This document shows positions 23,501-33,123 of a stretch of 64,000 bases of DNA, piece after piece (position 1 is the stretch's first letter; each line of letters begins with the position of its first letter). Origin of the DNA: Hibiscus mutabilis (taxonomy: Eukaryota; Streptophyta; Magnoliopsida; Malvales; Malvaceae); NCBI GenBank assembly GCA_019671005.1, contig CM033721.1:49208864-49272863 (forward strand). Direction: 5' to 3'. The notes under the pieces are model-generated. The model made no database searches. It saw only the letters and a list, made by a program, of their open reading frames with translations, and was not told the DNA's origin. Both the position numbers and the translations under genes were made by a program.

Positions 23501-26500
23501 ACGTTAAGCACTTATTTTTACCATAAATAGTTTAGGTACCTAAAATTAGAAAGAAATATGATTTATGCACTTATTTATATATTTAACATATTTTAAATTA
23601 TACTAATATTTTATAGCCAATATTTTGTGTATTGTAATTTATTCTATAATTTAATAATTTTTTAAACATATTTATTGGTAAAAATTGTATTAATTACATT
23701 GTATTTATTGTCTTAAAAATTATTTACTACTAAAAGATATATTAATTGATTGTATTTATAGCCTTGAAAAGTGTTTATTTGATAAAAGATATTTTAATTT
23801 TTTTTTACAATTATATTCATTACAATTTCATGTGCTACCTCAACTGGGTAGATGTAGCATTGTCCATTTTAAATACCATAAAAAAGCTTGGGATAATGGA
23901 CAGTAAAATCATAGCCAGAGATAAGAAGTTAAAAACATGATTCATCGATTTCCTTGTCTTTTATGCCCTAAACCCAACAATGGCGCTGACGGCAGCAAAA
24001 GGAAATAAAGTAGTTAGGGTTTAGGGTTTTTGATATTAAAGAATTTTTGTGAAATTTAATTCTAATATATCAATTAAAAATACTATAAAAATATAAATGT
24101 TTATTAAATCTAATTTTTAATTTTTTTAAAAATAATTTTAATTATAAGTCTAGTCGTTAAAATTTTTAATTTTTATTAAAAAATTTAATGGTGTTCAGTG
24201 GTGTATTGTATTAGTGGTGTTCGACGGTGTGTGAAACATGTAGAATTTTCTGTGAAAATAAATAAAATGGTTGAAAATACTTCTTTTATTGATGTGTTTG
24301 GTTGAAAGAATTAAGAATTAAAAGGAAAATAATTTTTTTCTATTGTTTATCGCAAAAGAAAAATGAAAGGAAAACAAATTTACTTTATCATTATACCCTT
24401 ATATTTATATTGTTTTATTGATACTTTTATTGTGATATTATTTAATCTTTAGTTTTCTTATGATATTTTTATTTAAAATTATTATTATTTTTTATTTTTA
24501 CAACATCTTTATTAAAAAATATAAAAATAAAATTTAAATTATTATAAAATATTTGTTACATATTAAGTATAGTAGTATATCGCATACTATTTTAATTATT
24601 TAATTAAATAAAAAATATCAATACACAGATTAAAAAATAACAAATTGTTTGAAACATGTTATCGAAAATGTATGATCGAACCATGAGAATAAGGGTGGAA
24701 AAAACCGACTCGAAAAAACTAAATTATTAGATTCGACTTACCGCGAAAAGCTTGACTCTTCTTAACTCGAAAAAAAAAGTTAAATAAAATTTGAGTTATA
24801 AAATGAAAATTTCAAACTAGAATAACTCAAATTTCTTAGTAATTAATGGATAAGTTTGAGTGAAGTCCATCAATTTTGCCTTGATACATATGTGTATCAC
24901 ATATAAAAAATATAAAGAAATATATATATATATATATTATTGTATATAGTTGTACAAAACAGTTTAAATTAAACTTAATTAGTACCATAACATTATAAAT
25001 TTTCACAATTAACAAATAAACTGCACATGCTAGGAATCATAGAAAATAGTTCAATTCAACATCGTCACACAAGCTCATATCCCCACATTAACAAATACAA
25101 TGCTAGCAACAATACAGAAGATCCTACAATATAATGTAGAAATACAACAATACCTTATATAACACAACATCAGGTACTATAGGTGTCACTAGGATTGCAC
25201 AACATCATGTGTCACATCCTCGCAGCTTTAGATGAAGATGCTGCAACACGATCATCGAGTATTCGGATAGTCCAAGCCACACGAATCAAACATTTGGTAA
25301 GAACATTGGGTGTCTGCATTGACATTCCCAAGCATCACATTAAGGAGTCATCATAACATGGTTTCCATGGAAGTTGGAGAATCAAGTCAACAAAAACGGA
25401 AGGTGTTGAGCAAGATTATAGGACATGTGAAGCAGGAAGACTTGTGGATGATGAAAAAGTGCATGTTGGGGAAGTAGATACGGTGAAATTCTAGGGCACC
25501 TGACGATATTCGTAATATGGGCCTTGCATCAGAAAAAAAGAATCCCAACCAGTGAAGATTAAAAATTCGTGGGCCAACTCAGTAGATGAAAGATATAATG
25601 CATTAATTACTGGAACAATAGACCAAGATGAAGCTGATAGTTGTGGAGTACATAGTGAGGGGAAAGACCTTAGGGCTCATTTTCCAGAATTAATTGCAGA
25701 GAAAAGAAACAAAAAGGAACAAAGATATGGTTCACTATTAGATTATCAAGATAAAGCTTTAACAGAGAGAGAATGGAAAAAGACGGATCAAGCTTTCAGG
25801 AGGAATAAAGTGAACAAGAAGGTGCTGGAATCACCGGATCTTGCGGCTCGGTGGGATATGTTGGAAAAAGAGGCGAGGAAGGCTCTTAGACCGGGTAAAA
25901 AACTTGGGATGCAGATTGTGGGAGATGAGCAGAAGGTTAAGGGAATTAGCAATCCTGAAGGACAATTAATCGGGGCCAGTTTTGGGGGTGAGCTTCTACG
26001 TTTCAGTGGTAGTAGGAGCATGATGAAGATCCTATCCTAGAATGTGTGAGGATTAGGGAATGAGGTTAAAGTGCCAGCTGTAAAAAAAATTGATTCGAGA
26101 ACAAAGGGTGGAAATGGCTTTCTTACAAGAGACAAAGAAACCTTCGATGAAGGAAAATGTTATTCGAAAATCTGGTATGACGACGAGTATGATTACAGAG
26201 TGTCAACAGCTGGAGGCAGGACAAGAAAAAATTTCAAGCAGAACTCACATCCATAAGTTCAAGGTACATCTTTGTAAAAGGGAGCTGGGTGAATCAGGGC
26301 TTTTCTTCAGTGTTAGTCAATGTCTACGCACCGTGTGTAGTGGCTGAACATGTTGAACTGTTGAATGAGTTGTGCACGGTAAAGAGCTTTGAATCGTCTT
26401 ACTGGATTGTAGGCGGAGATTTCAATGCGATACGGGGTCAAAGTGAAAGAAGTGGTTGTGTGAGTCTATAGTCGGATAGCAAGGAATTTAACTTGCATCT

Positions 26501-29500
26501 CAGTATGTATGTTGATTGATATACCTATGATTGGAAAAAGTTAACATGGTTTGGCCCTAAAGAAAGATATTGGAAAAAGTTAACATGGTTTAAGGGTTTA
26601 TGGATTATGAATAGAATTTAGGGATTGTGAATAAAATTTAGAGTTTAAGATTATAATTTAGGGTTTATAGGTTAAAACCTAAGTCCTCAACATATTATCC
26701 TAAACCCTAAATTGTAACGCTAACCCCTAAATTCTAATCATTACCCCTAGATTCTAAACACATACATCAAACCCCTTAAACCCTCGATCCTAAACTAAGT
26801 CCCTAAACACTAAAACTAAGACGATCGTGAAAATTAAAAGTTTCTGCCGCCAGTGTATTAAATATAAATCCAAAACTTAAACACATAACCGCGAGGGCTG
26901 AATCCTTTAACTACCATCATTGTTTGTATATTTGAAGGTTTGGGACCGTGAAAAGGTGGTTGTTATACCTGACCATTATATATTCACAAGTGATGAACGT
27001 GCCAATCGTAATGTGGATATCCTGAGGGAGTTTTCATTGGAGAAAAATATCAAACACTTCTACGATATTAAAGATCTTAGTAATTTCAAGGTATGCACTC
27101 TTTGATTGTTAAGTTGTTCCTAATCTTTAGTTTTTTTTTGAAGTATTTATCTCTGACACTTCCGTTTCATGTATAACTTGAAAATCGATATAAAGGTATG
27201 ATTTTCTAAATTCATTTTTGAAATGTACACCCGATTTTGAATAACATAATCATGTAGTTCTATTTTTTACTCGATTATTCTGTGGTGTGTAGAATAATGT
27301 TGCTTGGTATCCTTACTTTTCTTGAAATGTTGTGCCCGACACTTGAATCCGAAACATGAATACGAAGATATGACCTTTAAGGGTTCTGGAACAACATGGA
27401 AATACATAGTCTTACCGGTCGCCCCCCCCCCTCTCCCTCTCCCTCTCCCTCTCCCTCCCCCCGAATTTAACATTGGTTTAAGATATAATCTTTTATTACA
27501 CTAAACTAAATTCCAAGTCATATTACTGCAGGCAAACCCTGACTACAAAGGCGTATGCCATATTGCACTTGCTCAAGAAGGTCATTGCAGGCCTGGAGAG
27601 GTGATTATTGAAACCTTACAAATATATGAAAAATACTTGGAAGAAATCGAATATATTTGTATTGGACACACATTCATGTCTGATACTCCATCCAAATCTG
27701 AATTTGAGTAATATAGTGCTCCTGCTTTCAGGTTTTGTTAGGGACAGATTCTCACACCTGTACTGCTGGAGCATTTGGTCAGTTTGCCACTGGCATTGGA
27801 AATACAGAAGCAGGTTTTGTGTTAGGCACCGGGGCTCTTTTGCTCAAGGTTTGATTATACTTCTAAGTGCTTTCGTGGACTTTTCATGTATTTGAAACAC
27901 TTGTATCCAGTATGCTTTTGAATATATTCGTGTTGAACAAATATCAATATCCAACAGTATAGACCTGAAACTGATGAACATAACTGTCGTTGTTATTAAT
28001 GTCCTATCAGCCATGCAATTAAATCTTATAATACCGGTCTCTCTTGAGTACTGCCCCTGCTTCTGGGAATGGTTATTGATTTTCTCTGAGTAAAACATCT
28101 TTTGTCCCACACTTCATTTCATATTTTAAGTATTTGAGTTTGACACTCATATCCAACATATACTCGGATATGAATACAGATAAATGAGCCTCCTGAAACC
28201 TCTAAATGCATAAAAATTAAAAATATCCATGTTCAATACACCCGAGTTTAAGTAACTTAAGTAAAGACCGTTACTGTCCGACTCCTTGGTTTTCTTTAAG
28301 CATTCACGTCTGACATTCATTTCCGGTACATATCCGGACATAGATATAAAGATACGAGTCATATGACCCTCTTAAAACCCTCTAAGTACATGAAAAAGTG
28401 TCCAATACTCAAGGCTAGAGTAAATTAGGTAAAGGCATAGTGAAGTGTAATTCTGTTGGATGACAATTGTAGGTGCCACAGACTTTGAGATTTGTACTGG
28501 ACGGTGAAATGCCTGACTATTTGCTGGCTAAGGATTTGATTTTGCAGGTACGTAAATTTTGCATTTCAAGGCAATCGTTTCTTTATTATTGTAAAAGTAT
28601 TCTGTACTTATTTAGACATGAATATGGAGAGCTTTTCAAATATATGAAAATCTTTAAAAATATTATAAATACTCGTGTTGGACACATATTCTACATTCGA
28701 TACTCACACATAAATCTAAAGTAACTTTTAATTTGTAGATTATAGGTGAAATATCTGTGGCTGGTGCTACATACAAATCCATGGAGTTTGTTGGCACAAC
28801 CATTGAGAGTTTAAATGTAAGCGATTAATTAAAATGTTTCCTCAGAATATGAATCTAACTGTTTTATAATCATTTTTACTGGTTTAGATGGAAGAACGGA
28901 TGACATTATGTAATATGGTTATCGAAGCAGGTGGAAAAAACAGTGTCGTTTCCGCTGACAGTACTACATTTAAGTACCTAGAGGTGAGAAAGTCCGAATT
29001 CAGTATTTGAATCAGCTTTTACGATTAATGGCTATATATCTGAATCCAAATATTACTCCAAAAAGAATTTGTAAAATAAACTTAGTTTAATGAATTATGA
29101 TAAGAAAATGGCTACCAACTACGTGCAACTATTGCTGTGTTATCTACCTTTGGCATGTAGAGTTACCATCTCTTTCTTACAGGACAAAACATCTGTGCCA
29201 TATTAACCAGTTTACAGTGATGCACAAGCAAGGTATGTGTATGTACTTTTTTATGATTTAAATATTCGATAATCACGTCGGAGGTATATTAAAACATGAA
29301 TTTGATGATATGACATTCTAAGATTTTTCTGGCTTTCAGTTTCTTTTCAGAGTTCAGATTTGACATCTTAAATTTGGAGCCCTTGGTAGCTAAGGTAAAT
29401 ACATGTTCATATGTAAATACAGATATGTTATAAGGTTACAACTTTGAAGGACTCTAAATTCATAAAAATTTGAAAAACATGTTCATATCAGATACATCAT

Positions 29501-32287
29501 ACACGTACTTGTATCCATCACTCAAAACCGAGCCTAAAACAGATAATATCATAGAAATGGGGTGTTTTGATTTTGGATTATGAGAGTAATTTGTGAAATA
29601 AGTTTTACAGCCTCATTCTCCGGATAATCGTGCATTGGCAAGAGAATGCAAAGATATCAAAATTGACAGGGTTTACATCGGATCTTGTACTGGTGGAAAA
29701 ACACAAGATTTTGTTGCTGCTGCCAAACTCTTCTTAGCTTCTGTAAGATTCTCATTTGTTATATACTTACACTATAGTAAAACAGGTTTTTAGCGGCACT
29801 TTTAGCACTGTTTTTCGAATAAACGCCGTTATATAACTCGATATTTTGCGGAATTTTTTGTTCACAAAAGCCGTTAACTATTACGGCGTTTGATCTAGCA
29901 ACACCTCTTGCGGTGTTTTTTCTAATGCCGGGAAAATTTTTAGTAACGCTTAAAAACGTATGGCTACAAAACTCCGTTAAAACCTGTTTTTGTTGTAGTG
30001 TTATTACTTAAAAGAGTACAAACATATTTTGCTAGTTATATACTCCATAACCCTGTTTTCTAGTTCCCACTTATTTGCTTGAGAATGCAGGGCAAAAAGG
30101 TCAAATTTCCCACATTCCTTGTTCCTGCTACACAAAAGGTACATGATTTTAAAGTTTAAATTACATTATTCCATTTTTTCTGTTTTCGTAATCAACACGC
30201 ATATTTGATGTATGTCCAAACATAAATAGAGAGACGTAAATTCAAGGGCAGCAACAAGACTGGTTGGGGCAAATTTTTTTTGCTTACTCTTACTAAAATT
30301 TTATTTAAGATAATCGTTTATCATTCAACTATCTTTTCACTCATATTATTTTTAAATTTTGAATTTATTAACTGAACTTTGAAATTGTTTATGTTTTAAT
30401 CACTTTGAGTTATTTTATTATTTTTTTATGATATGATATTTTTTATTATTATAACATATAAAAATAGTATAAAATAAAAATAAAATAGTATTTTATTTTT
30501 ATTATTAAATACAAAATAATTAAAAATTAAAATTATATCCCAAGCCTAAACCCTAATTCCCAAATTATAATCTCAATCTATTAACCACGAACCCTCCCCT
30601 TCTTCTTCAACAACACCTCAAGTTTGATTCCTTGTAGCCTTGTGTTCTTTCTTGCATCCAGTTCTGCAATCGAGCGTTCCCATCATTGTAATCAAGCCAA
30701 ATATTTTAATCTTTTAGCTCGATATTATGTCTTGAAGCGACATCATTTACTTGCAACTCACGTACTGTTGAGACTAGCTTAAAATCGCTCGATTGATGGG
30801 AGCTCTACTCCTGGTCTTGAACAAAGGACATCGGAAATGTTGCATCACTGGACCCACACCCTAAAGTTCGGCCTGTGAAGGGGTAAGTTTTGGGTTTATG
30901 AATTGAGATTATAATTTTGGGATTAGAGTTTAGGGTTTGAGATATAATTTTAAAATTTTCATTTTAAATTATTTTTATATTTAATAATAATAAAAAATGT
31001 TGTCATAAAAAAATAATAATAAAATAATTCAAAGCGGCTAAAACAAGAGTAATTTATAAGTTCAGTTAGTAAATTAAAAATTTTAAAAGTTAAGTGACTA
31101 AAATAAAAGTTAAAAGATAGTTAATTGACTATATGTGTATTTTATCTTTTTATTTATCACTTTATCTCTGAAGGCGAGTCTAATGTAGAACATGGATAGT
31201 TGATGTTAGAAAGAGCAGTGATTGCTAGACATGATAAGAATTTCAGGTGTGGGTGGATATATATACTGTTACCGTACCAGGATCTGGAGGCAAGACTTGC
31301 TCTCAAATATTCGAAGAAGCTGGTTGCGACACACCAGCAAGCCCTAGTTGTGCTGCTTGTATGGGTGGCCCTAAGGATACATATGCTCGCAAGAATAAAC
31401 CTCAGGCAAGTTGCCCTTTTACCCTTACCATCACCGGATTGGCTGGTTTAAATCTATTTACAGTGACAAACATGATGTAAGAGTTTAAGGATCCAATTTA
31501 AAATTAAAAAAAAGCAGAGGTTTAAACTATTTTTTTTTTAAATTAAAGGTTAAACCAAAATTAATATTTTTATTCAAAATTAATTATAAAAATATATTTT
31601 GTAATATTTTATTATTATTAGAATGGTAAAATAGGCTTTTGAGACAGGGCAGAAGCTGCTAGGGACCTAGGGGGTCATGCCCCAAATTTGAGAATTTAAA
31701 TTTTAACCCTTAAAAATTTTAAAAAAATTTAATTTGGCCCCTTTAAAATTTTTAAAAATTCATATTAAATTTAAATTTTTGCATATTTTTAATTAAATTA
31801 TCTCTTATAATTTTTAAAAGTTCTCATTAAATATCTTAAAATTATTAGAAAATTCTCAATTTTTTTTTTAAAAAAATTAGTTTAGGCCTCCAATTTTTTT
31901 AAAATTTAAGTTTAACTCCTAAAACTATTTCACCAAATTTCGCTACTGTTTTAAGACCAACTTAAATGAGTTCGGGTTAAGAGAGTTCAAAACTTTTCAA
32001 GCTACGATCTAGCTCGAGCTAGGGCTTAGACTAGTCATTTTTGTGATCCGGGCTCGCCCAATGCGGATCAAATTACTATTAAATAATTCTATCATATTTG
32101 TGGGGTTCCTTTTTTTTCAATAATTTTAATTGGACCAAGCTTGCAGGTTTGTGTGTCAACAACAAATAGGAACTTCCCTGGTCGGATGGGGCACAAGGAA
32201 GGACAGATATATCTTGCTTCCCCATTCACTGCCTCTGCTTCAGCTTTGACTGGTTACATCACTGATCCAAGACAGTTCTTGCATTAG
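14566..32287 (+). CDS. IIL1: 3-isopropylmalate dehydratase large subunit, plastid (isopropylmalate isomerase); stop in exon 10, probable pseudogene or null allele
   Basis: Interconverts 2- and 3-isopropylmalate in plastid leucine synthesis; the large subunit carries a 4Fe-4S cluster. Exons: 14566-14619, 14715-14837, 14924-15094, 26938-27090, 27532-27600, 27732-27848, 28473-28547, 28739-28816, 28888-28983, 29183-29232, 29340-29394, 29611-29742, 30091-30138, 31247-31405, 32147-32287. All phases fit and total 506 codons plus TAG, the usual length. Residues 1-59 are a Ser/Thr-rich, weakly conserved transit peptide; from residue 64 MTMTEKILAKAS starts the conserved enzyme. GTDSHTCTAGAFGQF lies near 194-208. 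Cluster cysteines are C373 (YIGSCTGG) and C442/C445 (SPSCAAC, usually SCGAC). The single lesion is TAA at codon 320 where the family has Glu; it would remove all three cysteines. Intron 3 is 11.8 kb and intron 14 uses a GC donor. IIL1-type identity is firm; activity is doubtful. Confidence 0.9.
16545..17253. mobile_element. Foldback MITE F1, copy a
   Basis: Arms begin CTTAAATATACATTTGGTAC and end with the inverse (GGTACCAAATATATATTTAAG). Each arm contains several AAGTTGGTACCTAAAGAA-type sub-repeats, so it is itself internally repetitive. Copy b lies at 21749-22508. Confidence 0.7.
17254..17486. mobile_element. Small MITE present only in copy a of the duplicated unit
   Basis: Comparison with the second unit shows about 235 extra bases between ATATATTTAA and the text after it. 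The ends carry matching inverted blocks (ACACAGTCTGTGTAAAC and GTGTAAAATTTATTTTACAC), and the middle is TTTAGGG-like. An ATTTAA-type target duplication is plausible. Confidence 0.5.
17743..18580. mobile_element. Foldback MITE F2, copy a
   Basis: Arms AATAAGTGCATAAACTATAC at the left and its near inverse (GGTTTATGCACTTATTTATA) at the right, about 110 bp each. Copy b lies at 22739-23587. The interior has an unexpectedly GC-rich patch (18010-18300) without a usable ORF. Confidence 0.7.
18634..21408 (+). mobile_element. Solo LTR, 2775 bp
   Basis: TGTAACACCC ... GGGTCATTACA with canonical TG/CA ends and a perfect 5-bp target duplication TTTAT (18629-18633 and 21409-21413). The uninterrupted target is preserved in the second unit near 23633-23650, which confirms the insertion. 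There is no primer site, polypurine tract or ORF inside. Ends and length fit Ty3/gypsy LTRs of the Tekay/Del kind (from memory). It contains several GTACCGATAC-like motifs at 19800-19980. Orientation is inferred from TGTAACACCC being the start. Confidence 0.85.
21749..22508. mobile_element. Foldback MITE F1, copy b
   Basis: Same arms and internal sub-repeats as 16545-17253, with one additional sub-repeat near 21815. Followed by the same spacer and F2 copy, so both belong to one duplicated unit. Confidence 0.7.
22739..23587. mobile_element. Foldback MITE F2, copy b
   Basis: Same arms and interior as 17743-18580. The flank to its right preserves the empty target site of the solo LTR. Confidence 0.7.
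24238..25551. other. AT-rich intron 3 sequence without recognisable features
   Basis: No gene or clear element seen. It includes a (TA)n run at about 24921-24940. Confidence 0.5.
25552..26591 (+). pseudogene. Decayed L1-type LINE: end of ORF1 and start of the endonuclease
   Basis: A 162-codon frame (25552-26040) with a charged Lys/Glu-rich tail runs into MKILS, stop, NV, stop, GLGNEV, matching the MKILSWNVRGLG start of plant LINE ORF2. Further endonuclease (EEP family) motifs are spread over three frames: FLQETK near 26110, LVNVYAP near 26315 and GGDFNAIRGQSERSG near 26415-26457. It breaks off before RT. At its right end a 23-bp sequence starting ATTGGAAAAAGTTAACATGG occurs twice (26529 and 26569). 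Confidence 0.75.
26592..26835. repeat. Degenerate telomere-like foldback, second copy
   Basis: TTTAGGG-like units on the left and CCCTAAA-like units on the right, in the same order and with the same transition (GGTTAAAACCTAAG-like) as 5690-5965. It lies directly against the LINE remnant and about 100 bp before exon 4. Confidence 0.55.
27423..27463 (+). repeat. (CCCTCT)n microsatellite in intron 4
   Basis: A run of C followed by repeated CTCTCC/CTCCCT units and a second run of C. Confidence 0.9.
29204..29206 (+). other. In-frame nonsense codon in exon 10 of the isopropylmalate isomerase gene
   Basis: TAA in the frame fixed by both neighbouring exons (TSVPY, stop, PVYSDAQA). The family has Glu here (GAA/GAG), so one G-to-T change explains it. 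No other stop or frameshift lies in the 15 exons, so the lesion is young, or is a sequencing error or a segregating allele. Confidence 0.85.
29770..30000. mobile_element. CACTA-type MITE in intron 12
   Basis: Ends CACTATAGTAAAACAGGTTT and, read inward from the right, CACTACAACAAAAACAGGTT. 231 bp, with the 3-bp target duplication TTA (29767-29769 and 30001-30003). The interior has GC-containing subterminal blocks (GCGGCAC, GCCGTTA) in both orientations. It differs in sequence from the 4.2-kb CACTA element at 2670. Confidence 0.9.
30295..31165. mobile_element. Long-arm foldback element in intron 13
   Basis: The left arm (about 30300-30600) and right arm (about 30870-31160) are inverted copies, e.g. 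ATTAACTGAACTTTGAAATT against the complement of AATTTATAAGTTCAGTTAGT. The right end read inward gives AAATACACATATAGTCAATT, sharing ACACATATAGTCA with the TIR of the Pack-MULE-like element at 46831. Boundaries are approximate. Confidence 0.6.
31406..32146 (+). other. Intron 14, GC-AG type, with an inserted repeat
   Basis: Donor CTCAG|GCAAGT, the favoured context of functional GC donors; acceptor CTTGCAG|GTTTGT. The reading frame is kept only with this junction. The middle (31490-31930) is a T/A-rich repeat with a CCTAGGGGGTCATGCCCC core. Confidence 0.8.
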
Positions 32288-32337
32288 AAAACATCATCAT
32301 ATCACAAATATCACTTTGTACTTTAATAGAATTATTA

Positions 32338-32343
32338 AATAAA
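32338..32343 (+). terminator. Polyadenylation signal
   Basis: AATAAA 51 bases after the TAG stop of the isopropylmalate isomerase gene. It is the nearest canonical signal. Confidence 0.55.
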
Positions 32344-32961
32344 AAAACATCTTCATATCACATTTCGTGTGTAACTTGAACTACTTTTATGTATAAATCT
32401 GAACTTGAACTCGAATTTGGATTTAAGTTCTTAGGATCCCTAGGACTGGCCGAGCAGGGTGCAAATATATGGAAAGTTGTAACTTTAGTCCCACAAAGAT
32501 ATAGAATTCTTAAAATTATTTAAAATTTCATAAAATTATAAAACAAAAATATCCTTGTTACGATGTTAATTAGTTATAATTTTATAATTCTTTTTGGAAA
32601 TTATAGCTAGAGTTTTTATATTTTTTAACAAAAACTAGAAACTTGAAAATTAAATAAAAAATATTTTAATTCTAAAAATCAAAAGCCACTTATTATATAG
32701 GTAATATTTTTCGAATTTTTAGATTTTTGAGGGCCATATATATATATTTGTTTAAATGCAAATGCTTTTTATCATTAATACTATAGGTGATCAAACAAAA
32801 AGCCAATTAAGATAAGTTTAGCATTATATATAAATTTAAGAATTCAATGATTTGAATTTACCCTTTTTGTTAATGAAAATTTTGAGAGGTTGTCTGATTA
32901 TTTTATTTGCATATGTTGCTCTGAAACTATAGATATTTAAAGTTGATTAATATGTTAATTT
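32344..32961. other. Intergenic AT-rich sequence
   Basis: No gene, RNA or clear element seen. Confidence 0.5.
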
Positions 32962-32977
32962 AACATTAAAATTAAGT

Positions 32978-33107
32978 GTCAACAATTTCTAAAGTCAGTG
33001 GTTAAAGCTCTCAGTTAACACTTTTCTTTTCCTCCTAGATTGTGGGTTCAAGACTTAGTACGAGTAAAATTCTTTTTTCTCCTCCCTTAGATAGAAATTA
33101 TTAAAAA
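32978..33107 (+). mobile_element. tRNA-derived SINE
   Basis: 130 bp flanked by a perfect 16-bp direct repeat AACATTAAAATTAAGT (32962-32977 and 33108-33123). A-box-like GTCAGTGGTTAAAG at 32994 and B-box-like GGGTTCAAGACTTA at 33044 have RNA polymerase III spacing. It ends in a short A-rich tail (TTAAAAA). The intact target duplication argues for a young insertion. Confidence 0.85.
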
Positions 33108-33123
33108 AACATTAAAATTAAGT

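Larger units (their letters stand above)
15768..24237. mobile_element. Large foldback element with about 250-bp inverted arms
   Basis: The left arm 15768-16010 and the right arm 23980-24237 are inverted copies: ACACCGTTGAACAAT with a long AT-rich run and AAAAACCCTAAAT against their complements near GTTCGACGGTGTGTG. Roughly three quarters of the aligned positions look identical by eye. The 8-kb interior contains other repeats and no transposase. No clear target duplication was seen. Mutator-like origin is inferred from the long arms. Confidence 0.6.
15095..26937 (+). other. Intron 3 of the isopropylmalate isomerase gene, 11.8 kb, filled with transposons
   Basis: Donor AAG|GTACTT; acceptor TTTGAAG|GTTTGG, a usable but weak AAG acceptor with little polypyrimidine. 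From left to right it holds a large foldback element (15768-24237), two tandem copies of a pair of foldback elements with a solo LTR nested in the first copy, an AT-rich stretch, a decayed LINE (25552-26591) and a telomere-like foldback (26592-26835). Introns of this gene family are normally a few hundred bases or less. Confidence 0.85.
27320..29545. repeat. Short dispersed repeat in introns 4, 5, 6, 7, 10 and 11 (about eight copies)
   Basis: Similar 80-160 bp text recurs near 27320-27390, 27608-27720, 27880-27960, 28100-28262, 28298-28430, 28612-28730, 29250-29325 and 29396-29545. Shared elements are a GACACTTGAATCC/GACACTCATATCC core, GATATGACC-CT-TAA, CTCTAAATACATGAAAAA and TCGATACACCCGAGT. 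Copies are strongly diverged. It has no terminal repeats that I can see; class unknown. Confidence 0.55.

Noticed and set aside
25788..26021. Antisense ORF to the LINE fragment.
   Set aside because: Shadow of the LINE ORF1/ORF2 reading on the + strand.
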